NCBI GenBank assembly: GCA_964506075.1
Contig: CAZDKO010000016.1
Coordinates: 1 to 35,970 of the forward strand
DNA: 35,970 nucleotides
Direction of reading: 5' to 3'
From: CAZDKO01 sp964506075 [NCBI: uncultured bacterium]
GTDB lineage: Bacteria; CAZDME01; JAYEMH01
Positions 33,001 to 35,970 of this stretch are shown piece by piece. Each line of letters opens with the position of its first letter. Within the stretch, counting starts at the first letter, position 1. The notes under the pieces were generated by a model that ran no database searches, was not told the origin of the DNA, and saw only the letters and a list, made by a program, of their open reading frames with translations. Made by a program: the position numbers and the translations under genes.

Positions 33001-35970
33001 TTTTAGCTGAGCCTATATTAAAGTTTATTAAAGGTAAGTTACCTTCCACCTGGATAGAAGAAGGTACTAATCAGATAAGATTCCGTCAAATTGCCAGTGA
33101 TATACTTAAGATAGTTAAAGGTCAGCCCATTACCGGGCTTGAAGACAAGTATCAGGAATTTAGACAGCAACTGGATTTACAACGGATGACCAAGGATAAC
33201 GGAAAATGGCGGGAAATGGCTGGTTTAGAACACGGGCCTCCCGTGCAAATAGCCAAATCCCTCCGTAACCTCCATCCTGTAATTAAAAAAATTGCTTTTA
33301 GTTTCGTTTCCGCCGTATCAATTGTTATGTTACCGGTGGTGTCATCATGTAGTTTTAAAGAAGCGGCTGATTCTTCTTTACCGCGCGATATCAATCCTTT
33401 TATCTTAGCGTTTGCCGTCGGGGTGGGAATCTTTTCGTTTGTCTCCGGGATAGTATATTTGGCCCAGCGGGGAGAGACCTATAAGTGGCAGGAGACCAAA
33501 GGACACACCCTGATGATAGTGGGGATGTTGGCCGGTCTCGGCGGGATAGCCAGTTTTGTCAGTTTAATTTTCTTTGGTTGGCAGGTTGCCTTGATATGTT
33601 TAACCGGGGTGGCGGGGATGTTATTTGCCTCGCTGATAGTTTATATTGTAATTGCCAAAAGGATAGTGGCCAGAGAAGTTATCAGGAACGCCTTTAAAAG
33701 TGAAGAGGAAGTAAAGGCGGCGGTAAAGTTGGTGAAAGAGGCGGGTTTAAAATTTGCCGATCCCAGGGTAAATTTAGCGGCCAGAACCTGCCAGAAAGAT
33801 ATCAACCGTTTTAAAGAGAACCTGGAGGTTTTAAGCAAACTTTATTTGAACGAGATAGAAGAAGAGGAGATATATAAAGATATAGTGCTTAAATATGGAG
33901 TGGCTTCACCGCAAGCTCTGGAGAAAAGTGTAGAGGTAGCGCGGGAGGCGTATAAATGGGTACGTTTGGGTTCCAGAGATTATGAAGACGGGCAGACGGT
34001 GAGACGGCAGGTTAAATCTCTTAATGATAAAGTTAACCGGCTGGAAGTTCTGGAGGCGTTATTAAAATTAGAGTACAGTTTATTCTGGGAAAGTATCAAG
34101 TGGGTGGAAGAACAGGTGGGCTATACGAGTGAAGCAGGCATACCCGAAACCGAATTAAGAGAAAGAGTGGTGCCGCACACGAGTTTACTTAATCTGGATG
34201 AATTAGATAAATTGGCGGAAAAAGACCTGGCGGTCAGGATACAAGAATTAAAGGAGAGCATCAAAAAAGAAAGCCAGAAAAAAGACGAAAGTCTTGAGCA
34301 GAAAGGTACCCCATCATTATTAGCCAATGTATTCACCGGCAGAGCCAGAGGATTAAACTGGGTAATAAGAATAATCTTTGCTCCGGCGATCGTGCCGCAT
34401 GAGATCGGACATTTATTGAGTGCGATAGTTAGCCGGACACCGTTATTAAGAAACGTGAAGATAAAAGATTTCTTCAGCCGGATGCCGGTGGCAGATAGAG
34501 CGCCGCCTTTAGTTCATATATCCGGTTTGGCGGTTAATGCGGCTATCGTCGCCGGATTAACATTCCTGGGGATAAGTAACGCCGGACTAAGTGGAATAGG
34601 CGGTATAATCATTTCTTTAACTCTTATTGCCAACGCGGTAATTATTATTTCAGAAGTAGCCCTGGATAAAGTTACTGGCCGGGGAGATATCACCAACTGG
34701 TTAAAAGCCAGAGAGAAAGATAAATCAAAATCTATCATTTCACCTAAACGTTCGGGATTTTCCTTCAAGAATATTTTCAGAGAAGCCGCTTTTCTTGTTC
34801 CAATATCAAGCGTAGTAATTCTACTTTTGAGTATGGTTTCTCCTGTTTCTGGTTTTCAGTCTATTCCGTTGGAGCCGGTTAAAAATGAGTATGTAATCAC
34901 GGTTGAGGAGAAAAAGGCTTATGACTTCAGTCTGCTTTACCGGGCCAGAGATAATTTTGATGAGGCGGTTAAGAAATTTGACGGTAATTATTTTGACGGG
35001 AAAAGAACCGCCGTAGTCCTCAGAATGATGGAGCTAAATCCTTTCCGGTTATACCAGGATTTACCGGAAGAGACTAAAGAATTTATTTTCTCAGAATCAA
35101 CTCAAAAGTTACTCGCCGCTGAATCAATCGGGGATATCCGCAGTATCGCCAGAGTTGAACAAAATTATCAAGACCTCCTTTCTTTTTATCTTCATAATAG
35201 AGACATAAAGCGTTATGTAGAGGAAGGAAATAGTCTTGAAGAGCTTCTCCCCCGTTCTTATCCGGAAGAACTGCGTCAAGCCTTTTTAAATTATTCTTAC
35301 GAGATATTATATCCTTTATTTGAACCTCAGTCGGTATGGAATGAAGCGGTTTCTTATCCGACTTCGGTTCAAGGCAGGGTTGAACCTTATTATACCTATC
35401 TTGTCGATAACGTCGGAGGCGATACCAGTCTGTTAAGTGAAAAACACGCTATGCTCGGGTATGATATGCCTTCTTTCGTTAAAGATAAGGCTTTATTAAT
35501 TCAGGTAAAAGATGAATTCCCGTACGTGCGGGCGAAGAACTGGTGGAGTTTACCCCACACCTTAATTGCGATTCCGAAAATATTGGGTGAAAAAATCCAG
35601 GAATTATTAATTCCCCAGGATATGGTTAAATGGCAGGTTGACCAGATTATATCCGGAGACTATTCTCCGGAAAATTACTTTGCCAACAGGCAAAAAATCT
35701 GGAATTGGGTGGCGTTAAATATTGAGTTTAACCCCAATTTAACTACCGGTGATTCGCAATTTGAAGAACAATTTAAACATATATTCTTCCAGAATCCGGC
35801 GGAAACCCTGGTTAAAAGAGAAGGTGTTTGTATAGATTATTCCCTGCTGGGAACTTTTATGCAGAATTACTTATACGAGAAAACCTTCTTTTCAACGCTA
35901 GAAGAAGAGGTTGCTCCTCCGAAAGAATATAAAGCCCCATTTTATACGAAAATTGCCAGTATAGCCAGTT
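1..35970 (+). CDS. Internal part of one giant multidomain protein gene, open at both ends
   Basis: A single reading frame (first full codon at base 3, last at 35966) runs through the whole window without an in-frame stop, about 11,989 codons. The frame is anchored by motifs that all fall on codon positions divisible by 3: LDLGCG at 7908, GGDEI at 9423, FGQGKPLNQNN at 21849, GPSGVGKS at 25851, HEVAH at 26733, RFDPWKDP at 32130 and GVCIDY at 35823. The protein joins helicase, methyltransferase, GGDEF, peptidase, glycosidase, glucan synthase, UGPase, nucleotide kinase, Rel/SpoT, trehalose synthase and transglutaminase-like domains, separated by repeats and membrane segments. No start codon with a convincing ribosome binding site appears at domain borders, so I treat it as one gene. 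Fused genes of tens of kilobases are known from Omnitrophota; the taxonomic link is inferred. My translation is by eye, so a compensating frameshift pair cannot be excluded. Confidence 0.93.
3..690 (+). repeat. Three tandem 81-aa beta-type repeats
   Basis: The marker VEFKG recurs at 30, 273 and 516, exactly 243 bases (81 codons) apart. Each unit carries YxADL, an N-x-x-G-x-x-x-x-VSA stretch, an NITVT or DITVT strand with a T/N-rich turn, and (units 1 and 2) STADKxQNY. Alternating hydrophobic and polar residues and many Thr, Asn and Gly suggest a beta-solenoid or adhesin-like extracellular stalk. Units 1 and 2 are close at DNA level (bases 3-29 match 246-272 almost exactly), while unit 3 drifts after position 600. 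The array is cut by the window start, so more units probably lie upstream. I do not recognise a named family. Confidence 0.85.
727..1027 (+). repeat. 8-aa NFFTQxxP repeat array
   Basis: About twelve consecutive copies of an 8-residue unit of the form N-F-F-T-[QE]-x-[VLI]-P (24 bases). A higher-order copy is visible: about 90 bases starting near 736 recur starting near 880, 144 bases (six units) apart, with nearly identical DNA. The paired Phe residues with proline every eighth position do not look like a normal coiled coil. Related FFT motifs return once near 2775-2880, after the 18-aa repeats. Function is unknown. Confidence 0.9.
1070..1650 (+). other. Uncharacterised segment with one hydrophobic helix
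   Basis: No family is recognised. The sequence is mostly helical in character. A hydrophobic stretch of Ile, Val and Ala (about 1395-1500, residues 465-500) is long enough to cross a membrane, and it is followed by lysine-spaced helices that lead into the repeats. A colicin- or toxin-like membrane helix is conceivable but not supported. Confidence 0.5.
1656..1898 (+). repeat. Three tandem 27-aa repeats (KNLPGKAxNAFKDGR)
   Basis: Copies begin at 1656, 1737 and 1818 (81-base period), with a degenerate fourth start at 1899. Each has KNFxS-x-x-K-[NS]-LPGKA[IL]NAFKD-[GS]-R followed by a hydrophobic helix end. The DNA of the copies is nearly identical, so the expansion is recent or being homogenised. 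The amphipathic, lysine-rich character matches the following 18-aa repeats. Confidence 0.88.
2165..2775 (+). repeat. Ten 18-aa AWNAIKNVGNV repeats, tape-measure-like
   Basis: The AW codon pair of the unit recurs at 2274, 2328, 2382, 2436, 2490, 2544, 2598, 2652, 2706 and 2760, exactly 54 bases apart. The consensus is A-W-N-A-I-K-N-V-G-N-V-[IL]-K-N-T-A-x-A. A degenerate Gly-Asn-Ile version extends upstream to about 2165. One Trp at a fixed place in an 18-residue amphipathic helical period is the pattern of repeats in long-tailed phage tape-measure proteins. Here the repeats sit inside the giant frame with no phage neighbours, so a helical spacer is the more careful reading. Antisense reading of this array gives long false open frames on the minus strand. 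Confidence 0.92.
2776..4480 (+). other. Uncharacterised region: FFxx motifs, helices, then Gly/Pro/Ala-rich linker
   Basis: No family is recognised. The first 110 bases repeat the FF-rich theme (FFTQKIPSFF). Then comes a mixed helical region with short hydrophobic stretches (about 3300-3380 and 3800-3860). From about 4150 to 4480 the composition changes to Gly, Ala, Pro and Gln, with recurring LPGQ and LPGFEPG elements, which looks like a flexible linker before the helicase-like domain. Confidence 0.5.
4480..6560 (+). other. Degenerate SecA-like DEAD-type helicase domain
   Basis: SecA is the ATPase motor of preprotein export; its N-terminal motor has an EMKTGEGKT Walker A and its second half has a TNMAGRGTDI motif. 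Here EMGRGKEAGG (4716-4745) aligns with the Walker A and is followed by a hydrophobic strand and IIVTPQGKLAEQY, where SecA has HVVTVNDYLA. The second half shows VVVIVHRGNAEELKGLAQKAGI (about 5988-6050), a strand ending PGFEAGSN at the NMAGRGTD position, and YNRLQQTFKRV...EGRRAEGE (about 6261-6320) resembling the NQLRGRAGRQGDPG region. The Walker A Thr is Glu and the DEAD box is not recognisable, so ATP hydrolysis is doubtful. Zinc-binding and preprotein cross-linking parts are not evident. The match is by motif order and spacing only. Confidence 0.62.
6560..7770 (+). other. Uncharacterised helical segment with membrane hairpin
   Basis: A charged helical stretch is followed by two or three hydrophobic segments (about 7010-7165, rich in Ala, Leu, Met, Phe) that could form a membrane hairpin. 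A lysine-rich patch comes next (about 7185-7215), then a long charged helical linker to the methyltransferase domain. No named family is recognised. Confidence 0.5.
7770..8310 (+). other. Class I SAM-dependent methyltransferase-like domain
   Basis: The motif ILDLGCGQ (7905-7928) is the glycine-rich SAM-binding motif I of Rossmann-fold methyltransferases. It is followed at the expected distance by VYGVDKN (about 7974-7995), with the acidic residue at the end of strand 2, by GDIHEL, by an IIATGVF strand near 8085-8105, and by LAPGGVLYLTSGP (about 8172-8210), the usual post-motif III APGG turn. The order and spacing fit a complete fold of about 160 residues. The substrate cannot be told. It lies on the presumed cytosolic side between the helicase-like and GGDEF-like domains. 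Confidence 0.82.
8310..9265 (+). other. Uncharacterised alpha/beta segment
   Basis: The first part alternates strands and helices and includes a beta hairpin of the type KVAISVAGEKQEFIMRIV (about 8500-8555), which faintly recalls the N-lobe of kinase-like folds, but no catalytic HxD or DFG-like pair follows. The second part is acidic and helical. No confident family. Confidence 0.4.
9265..9970 (+). other. GGDEF-like diguanylate cyclase domain with duplicated half
   Basis: GGDEF domains make cyclic di-GMP from two GTP. The start LIDVDNLRNYND (9291-9326) matches the metal-binding LIDIDNFKxYND element. GGLVRRKGGDEI (9402-9437) carries the signature with Ile in place of the final Phe; both acidic residues are present. 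VTVSLGAV (about 9792-9815) and the end segment ALDESKLNGKDRVTLG (about 9912-9959) match the VTVSIGVA strand and the final K-x-x-G-K/R-N-R-V element. Between GGDEI and VTVSLGAV lies about 90 residues more than usual. It contains a second NGG...GGQNLL (near 9600-9650) that looks like a copy of the signature half with the acidic residues lost. No RxxD inhibitory site stands just before GGDEI. Activity is possible but unproven. Confidence 0.78.
9970..10620 (+). other. Uncharacterised segment
   Basis: A mixed alpha/beta stretch between the GGDEF-like and C39-like domains. It contains short strands around 10030-10080, a PxxVEICGYANG element near 10401-10440 and a Ser/Lys-rich loop near 10500-10530. 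No family recognised; no membrane segment seen. Confidence 0.4.
10620..11400 (+). other. C39-like cysteine peptidase domain
   Basis: Peptidase C39-like domains use a Cys-His pair, with an Asp or Asn third residue, to cut double-glycine leaders or other peptides. Here NCGVIALEKYL (10869-10901) gives the Cys-Gly helix start (Cys at 10872). ELASQGEGLSVPIQVLQNAAKFSGV (about 11001-11080) matches the conserved helix that precedes a strand of small hydrophobic residues. GPAVIHA (about 11127-11147) leads to GHYAVML (His at 11178). FEVYETN (about 11232-11252) supplies an Asn where an Asp often stands. The order and spacing fit the family well. Whether it acts on this giant chain, for example at one of its own linkers, is not known. 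Confidence 0.72.
11400..12015 (+). other. Uncharacterised segment before the internal signal sequence
   Basis: A Pro/Val/Glu-rich linker (about 11440-11500) is followed by an alpha/beta portion with a strongly hydrophobic strand (IIIIFEG, about 11754-11775) and a basic loop RLAGRGRSKDK (about 11820-11855). Family not recognised. Confidence 0.4.
12018..12107 (+). other. Internal lipoprotein-type signal sequence
   Basis: The segment starts with an in-frame Met at 12018 and has a textbook lipoprotein signal plan: basic n-region MANVKFIRKA, a hydrophobic core of Leu, Gly, Val, Ile, Phe and Met, and a lipobox LTSC with Cys at 12099-12101, followed by a Pro- and Val-rich linker. It sits about 4,000 residues inside the frame, so it cannot act as an N-terminal signal of this chain. 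It most likely serves as a membrane helix passing from cytosol to outside. It may be the remnant of a once separate lipoprotein gene fused into the frame. No convincing ribosome binding site precedes the Met. Confidence 0.8.
12108..13640 (+). other. Six-hairpin glycosidase-like (alpha/alpha barrel) domain
   Basis: The segment has the paired-helix pattern of alpha/alpha barrel glycosidases. It shows a YDQGL element (about 12294-12310), GPNAWLAIAILHYTQATGD (about 12498-12555), EWLLSLQNEEGG (about 12585-12620), TEHQEDDYALFEMLYEITG (about 12657-12715), DAFATDAQTWAIDSL (about 13107-13151), and a final GMRTPTGHGWLTPYGKISI near 13518-13575. Repeated pairs of short helices with acidic and aromatic residues at their starts fit a carbohydrate-binding cleft. 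It directly follows the lipoprotein-type signal, so it should lie outside the membrane. The substrate is not predictable from this; the neighbouring glucan synthase makes a beta-glucan one possibility. Confidence 0.62.
13641..15450 (+). repeat. Five TPEE/GFW beta repeats in two superunits with a coiled coil
   Basis: Five related units of about 70-78 residues start at 13920, 14130, 14826, 15045 and 15279. Each begins with [FYL]-[TS]-P-[EA]-[EKR]-[ILR], contains a GILTLKDGT-like beta hairpin, and mostly ends in a GFW or GYW element. Two headers, NLWVPDTNYYVD (13863) and NLWISDKSYYVD (14748), show that a larger unit of about 885 bases was duplicated. Between the superunits (about 14560-14700) is a strong coiled-coil segment rich in Glu, Lys, Gln and Leu. 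The position after the glycosidase-like domain suggests extracytoplasmic carbohydrate-binding or stalk modules; no family name is assigned. Confidence 0.75.
15451..16215 (+). other. Helical linker and RHS/YD-like patch
   Basis: A helical pair (about 15640-15770) is followed by beta-hairpin sequence. RREYNTKGDLIDQRDDERG and VRYEYQDG (about 16086-16170) resemble the Y-D-x-x-G-x-L/I repeats of RHS/YD proteins, which build hollow beta shells. Only one clear YD unit is seen, so a full RHS cage is not supported. Confidence 0.5.
16216..18120 (+). other. Long beta-rich extracytoplasmic segment, unassigned
   Basis: About 630 residues of alternating strands with many Gly, Asn, Thr, Tyr and Trp. Recurrent hairpin elements pair an acidic turn with aromatic ends, for example around 16640-16760 and 17380-17560. 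There are no cysteine pairs or enzyme motifs that I can name. It precedes the outward-to-inward membrane helix and is therefore placed outside the membrane. Confidence 0.5.
18126..18240 (+). other. Membrane helix with basic stop-transfer tail
   Basis: A hydrophobic segment of about 28 residues (18130-18213) is followed at once by a strongly basic tail, WFKQRSKKKEK, and then a Lys/Glu-rich linker. By the positive-inside rule this puts the following region in the cytosol. With the signal-type helix at 12018 it bounds a loop of about 2,000 residues outside the membrane. Confidence 0.85.
18241..19780 (+). other. Charged helical and coiled-coil region before the glucan synthase
   Basis: The sequence is almost wholly helical, rich in Lys, Glu and Leu, with heptad-like stretches from about 18860 to 19100 and 19240 to 19420. 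No enzyme motif is recognised. I considered that 18380-18650 could correspond to the FKS1 N-terminal region (FKS1_dom1), but the match is too weak to claim. It is probably a cytosolic scaffold next to the synthase. Confidence 0.5.
19781..20320 (+). other. Membrane helices N-terminal to the glucan synthase
   Basis: At least five hydrophobic segments lie here (about 19830-19885, 19905-19965, 20085-20160, 20160-20205 and 20205-20310), with Trp and Phe near their ends. In GT48 synthases a group of membrane helices precedes the large cytosolic catalytic loop, and these occupy that place. Confidence 0.75.
20550..23075 (+). other. GT48 1,3-beta-glucan synthase (callose synthase/FKS1-type) domain
   Basis: GT48 enzymes are membrane synthases that polymerise UDP-glucose into 1,3-beta-glucan. 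The conserved signatures occur in order. LFSVVTPCYTE (20841-20873) matches the FSVLTPYYxE block, and VRLWVSYRYQPLARTIRG (21111-21164) with NYR matches LRxWASxRxQTLxRTVRGMMYY. FGQGKPLNQNN (21849-21881) matches LGEGKPENQNH, RGE at 21897 and MDMNQDMYFEE (21918-21950) match IDMNQDNYxEE, and RFHYGHPD (22122-22145) is an exact signature. NEDIFGAYKATLHG, GWEQAMSR (22338-22361), a run of membrane helices, YIGTGRVF (22740-22763) and PFVFNP (22992-23009) follow as in FKS1. The catalytic region looks complete. GT48 is known to me from fungi, plants and protists, so finding it in a bacterial giant protein is unexpected. The donor-making UGPase lies about 1.1 kb downstream in the same frame. Confidence 0.9.
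23076..24200 (+). other. Post-synthase membrane helices and unassigned cytosolic segment
   Basis: Two or three further hydrophobic segments (about 23274-23370 and 23400-23475) end the membrane part. After a beta-type linker, 23620-24200 is a mixed helical segment with a small hairpin around 23740-23840 (SMWYDHRSKTIHI). Family not recognised; it leads directly into the UGPase domain. Confidence 0.5.
24201..25800 (+). other. UTP-glucose-1-phosphate uridylyltransferase (UDPGP family) domain
   Basis: UGPase makes UDP-glucose and pyrophosphate from UTP and glucose-1-phosphate. DGGLGAS followed by K (24279-24320) matches the NGGLGTSMG nucleotide-binding loop. APGGHGQLGTMALYGAL (24741-24791) matches the PPGHGD loop. 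NGDGPNNAPDAYIVGWM (24843-24893) is the NIDNLGAxVD region, and KKGGQIG (24948-24968) with the MLELAQ element matches VKGGTL and LLEIAQ. YFNTNT (25107-25124) matches FNTNN and IQLEGALGSALLN (25257-25295) matches IQLETAMGAAI. The end (about 25590-25680), with VNLDSLVIKGKVHL and VLKGEV, is the left-handed beta-helix tail seen in eukaryotic-type UGPases. Length of roughly 500 residues is normal. This is the eukaryote-like UDPGP type rather than bacterial GalU. It would feed the GT48 and TreT domains on the same chain. Confidence 0.88.
25820..26590 (+). other. Cytidylate kinase-like domain
   Basis: Cytidylate kinase (CMP kinase) phosphorylates CMP and dCMP using ATP. The P-loop IDGPSGVGKS (25845-25874) is exact for the family but is followed by Pro where Thr is usual. 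YGKVYRLVTWLA (about 25923-25958) corresponds to DTGAMYRAxT. VILDGR (26238-26255) leads to a strand and LTADLSVRAERRA (about 26301-26340), matching [23 protein letters not shown] and VRAxRR. RRDRLD (26484-26501) and APEAIVIDST (about 26538-26565) match RDxxDSxRxxxPLxxAxDAxxIDTT. The full order is present in about 250 residues. The altered P-loop and substrate loop make activity uncertain. Why a nucleotide kinase is built in here is unclear; CMP handling beside NDP-sugar chemistry is only a guess. Confidence 0.85.
26610..27075 (+). other. M50-like membrane metalloprotease domain, copy A
   Basis: HEVAH (26733-26747) within a hydrophobic helix, preceded by FAPAIVP, is the HExxH zinc motif of site-2-protease-like M50 peptidases. 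Further membrane helices follow with AGLLANIA (about 26859-26882) and, near the end, a helix finishing ELLLD (Asp at 27012), which could give the third zinc ligand. It shares RGR-x-x-GLNW and KDFFSR-[IM]-PV with copy B at 34311-34720. The domain may cut membrane helices, perhaps of this same chain; this is inference. Confidence 0.68.
27156..28099 (+). repeat. Long repeat R1: membrane helices plus coiled coil
   Basis: Bases 27204-28099 recur at 33393-34288 (offset 6189, a multiple of three). I see five mismatches, all between about 27211 and 27311; from 27312 to 28099 the 788 bases appear identical. The protein has about four membrane helices (27156-27480) followed by an acidic helical or coiled-coil part with many Glu, Lys and Val. 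Just upstream a 17-residue unit, PFVLxFxxGVGxFSFV, is doubled in tandem (27156 and 27207), which places one end of the duplication inside a small repeat. Function unknown. Confidence 0.93.
28100..28440 (+). other. Linker into the Rel-like region
   Basis: A Ser/Gly/Ala-rich linker (28100-28150) is followed by helices that lead to the HD domain. No separate family is recognised. Confidence 0.4.
28440..29080 (+). other. Rel/SpoT HD hydrolase-like domain, active site altered
   Basis: In Rel and SpoT this domain breaks down (p)ppGpp using a manganese-bound HD motif. The first His is present (His at 28485 in LVHALKEA). GLLHKIPV (28566-28589) stands where the family has LLHDVVED, so the HD aspartate is Lys. 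LIDKLETITT (about 28794-28825) replaces LADRLHNMRT. IYASLASRIGLEEIAKELRDEAF (about 28872-28940) is a clear match to IYAPLAHRLGIxxIKxELEDLAF. The fold is convincing, but hydrolase activity is unlikely from these changes. Confidence 0.82.
29081..29640 (+). other. Rel/SpoT (p)ppGpp synthetase-like domain
   Basis: The synthetase domain moves pyrophosphate from ATP to GTP or GDP. ARVKTPFSIFRKI (about 29103-29141) keeps the Arg, Lys, Ser and Arg-Lys of the ATP-binding GRxKHxYSIxRKM element. DLEDLFGFRLVF (29205-29240) matches EIYDLxAxRVI with the metal-binding Asp. YEAFHVGI (29352-29375) matches MYQSLHTTV. YEIKF (29397-29411) has the catalytic Glu of EVQIRT, and GEGAHWLF (29445-29468) matches GxAAHWxYK. 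The RxKD or ExDD motif is not kept (QTKP near 29307). Activity is therefore possible but uncertain. Confidence 0.82.
29641..30190 (+). other. TGS-like domain and helical segment of the Rel region
   Basis: TPLDIA (about 29652-29670) and GVLETGDVVEIIT (about 29796-29835) are the start and end of a TGS domain, matching TPIDFAYxIHT and LKNGDVVEIIT. The helical part that follows carries LEKEV, a long basic helix and ELGFANGTELYASLGVGGVNLEQI (about 30102-30175), matching the Rel segment with FGF, DLYAAIGxG and a final helix. In Rel enzymes this region senses the ribosome and regulates activity. Confidence 0.82.
30191..30750 (+). other. Two ACT-like regulatory domains
   Basis: ACT domains bind small ligands and have a beta-alpha-beta-beta-alpha-beta plan. 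The first (about 30255-30485) has the KLGLVRKIANILSKRKINI element and the second (about 30535-30740) has EDKVGLLEEVARVFESKNINI. Both match the D-x-x-GLL-xx-V-a-x-x-x-x-xx-NI signature. One ACT domain is usual at the end of Rel proteins; two here is a slight extension. Confidence 0.82.
30751..31340 (+). other. Unassigned segment between the Rel region and TreT
   Basis: A helical segment (30800-31070) is followed by PTLVDEYFLHTILCPALGH (about 31104-31160) and a Tyr/Gly-rich end. The His and Cys spacing does not match a metal site I know. Family not recognised. Confidence 0.4.
31341..32960 (+). other. TreT-like trehalose synthase (GT4 glycosyltransferase) domain
   Basis: TreT transfers glucose from an NDP-glucose to glucose, forming trehalose. 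The signatures occur in order: SSGAGGGVADILKSQIPLSR (31506-31565) with the glycine-rich loop, TKSFHNAFQG (about 31629-31658), HDPQPAAL (31782-31805), WRIHIQPD (about 31848-31871), PSIDPTSLNN (about 32010-32040), RFDPWKDP (32130-32153), GPMAGDDPEG (about 32244-32273), NVFQTVAAVIILKSIKEGFGL (about 32580-32642) and NFLTDRHLLDWY. In GT4 enzymes the donor site has E-x7-E; here the first Glu (32628) is kept but the second position is Gly. The length of about 520 residues includes an inserted loop around 32340-32540. Identification as TreT rather than another GT4 is good; activity is less sure. Confidence 0.86.
32961..33285 (+). other. Linker, unassigned
   Basis: A helical linker of about 110 residues between TreT and the second signal-like sequence. 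It shows only general charged helices and no motif. Confidence 0.4.
33276..33360 (+). other. Second internal lipoprotein-type signal sequence
   Basis: A basic start (VIKKIAF), a hydrophobic core of Phe, Val, Ala, Ile and Met, and a lipobox VSSC with Cys at 33348-33350, followed by a hydrophilic SFKEAADSS linker. As at 12018 this lies deep in the frame and should act as a membrane helix. No in-frame Met stands at its start, so it is less like an intact former gene start than the first. Confidence 0.7.
33393..34288 (+). repeat. Long repeat R2: second copy of R1
   Basis: Second copy of 27204-28099 at an offset of 6189 bases. By eye the 788 bases 33501-34288 are identical to 27312-28099, with five mismatches in the preceding 108 bases (first at 33400, last at 33500). 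The copy keeps the reading frame, so both copies encode the same membrane and coiled-coil module. The copied unit ends between GACGA and the diverging bases at 28100 and 34289. Confidence 0.95.
34311..34720 (+). other. M50-like membrane metalloprotease domain, copy B
   Basis: HEIGH (34398-34412) in the FAPAIVP-HE context is the same HExxH zinc motif as in copy A (26733). The flanks GRARGLNW and KDFFSRMPV are shared. The helix near 34500-34590 has SGLAVNAA in place of AGLLANIA. The late helix ends EVALD, followed by GRGD, as in copy A (ELLLD). Similarity to copy A is clear but far lower than between R1 and R2, so the protease copies are older, or are not kept uniform by conversion. Confidence 0.68.
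34721..35600 (+). other. Signal-like helix and unassigned helical region before the transglutaminase
   Basis: A hydrophobic segment (34776-34850) with basic residues before it and a small-residue end (PVSG) resembles a signal-type helix into the extracytoplasmic space. It is followed by a helical region with Asn/Tyr-rich turns and the element EEKKAYDFSLLYRARDNFDEA. No family recognised. Confidence 0.45.
35600..35970 (+). other. Transglutaminase-like domain, cut by the window end
   Basis: The core motif of transglutaminase-like domains joins a helix of the form AIxxWVxxNIxY to a GxCxDxA Cys loop. Here KIWNWVALNIEFNPN (about 35697-35740) is followed by PAETLVKREGVCIDYSLL (35796-35849), with the catalytic Cys at 35829. 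The His and Asp of the triad would lie past the window, so only the N-terminal part can be judged. The domain follows a signal-type helix and may act outside the membrane, for example in crosslinking or cutting peptides. Confidence 0.75.

Noticed and set aside
1-35970. Stop-codon recoding to explain the length of the frame
   Set aside because: No in-frame TAA, TAG or TGA is seen, so the standard bacterial code is enough.
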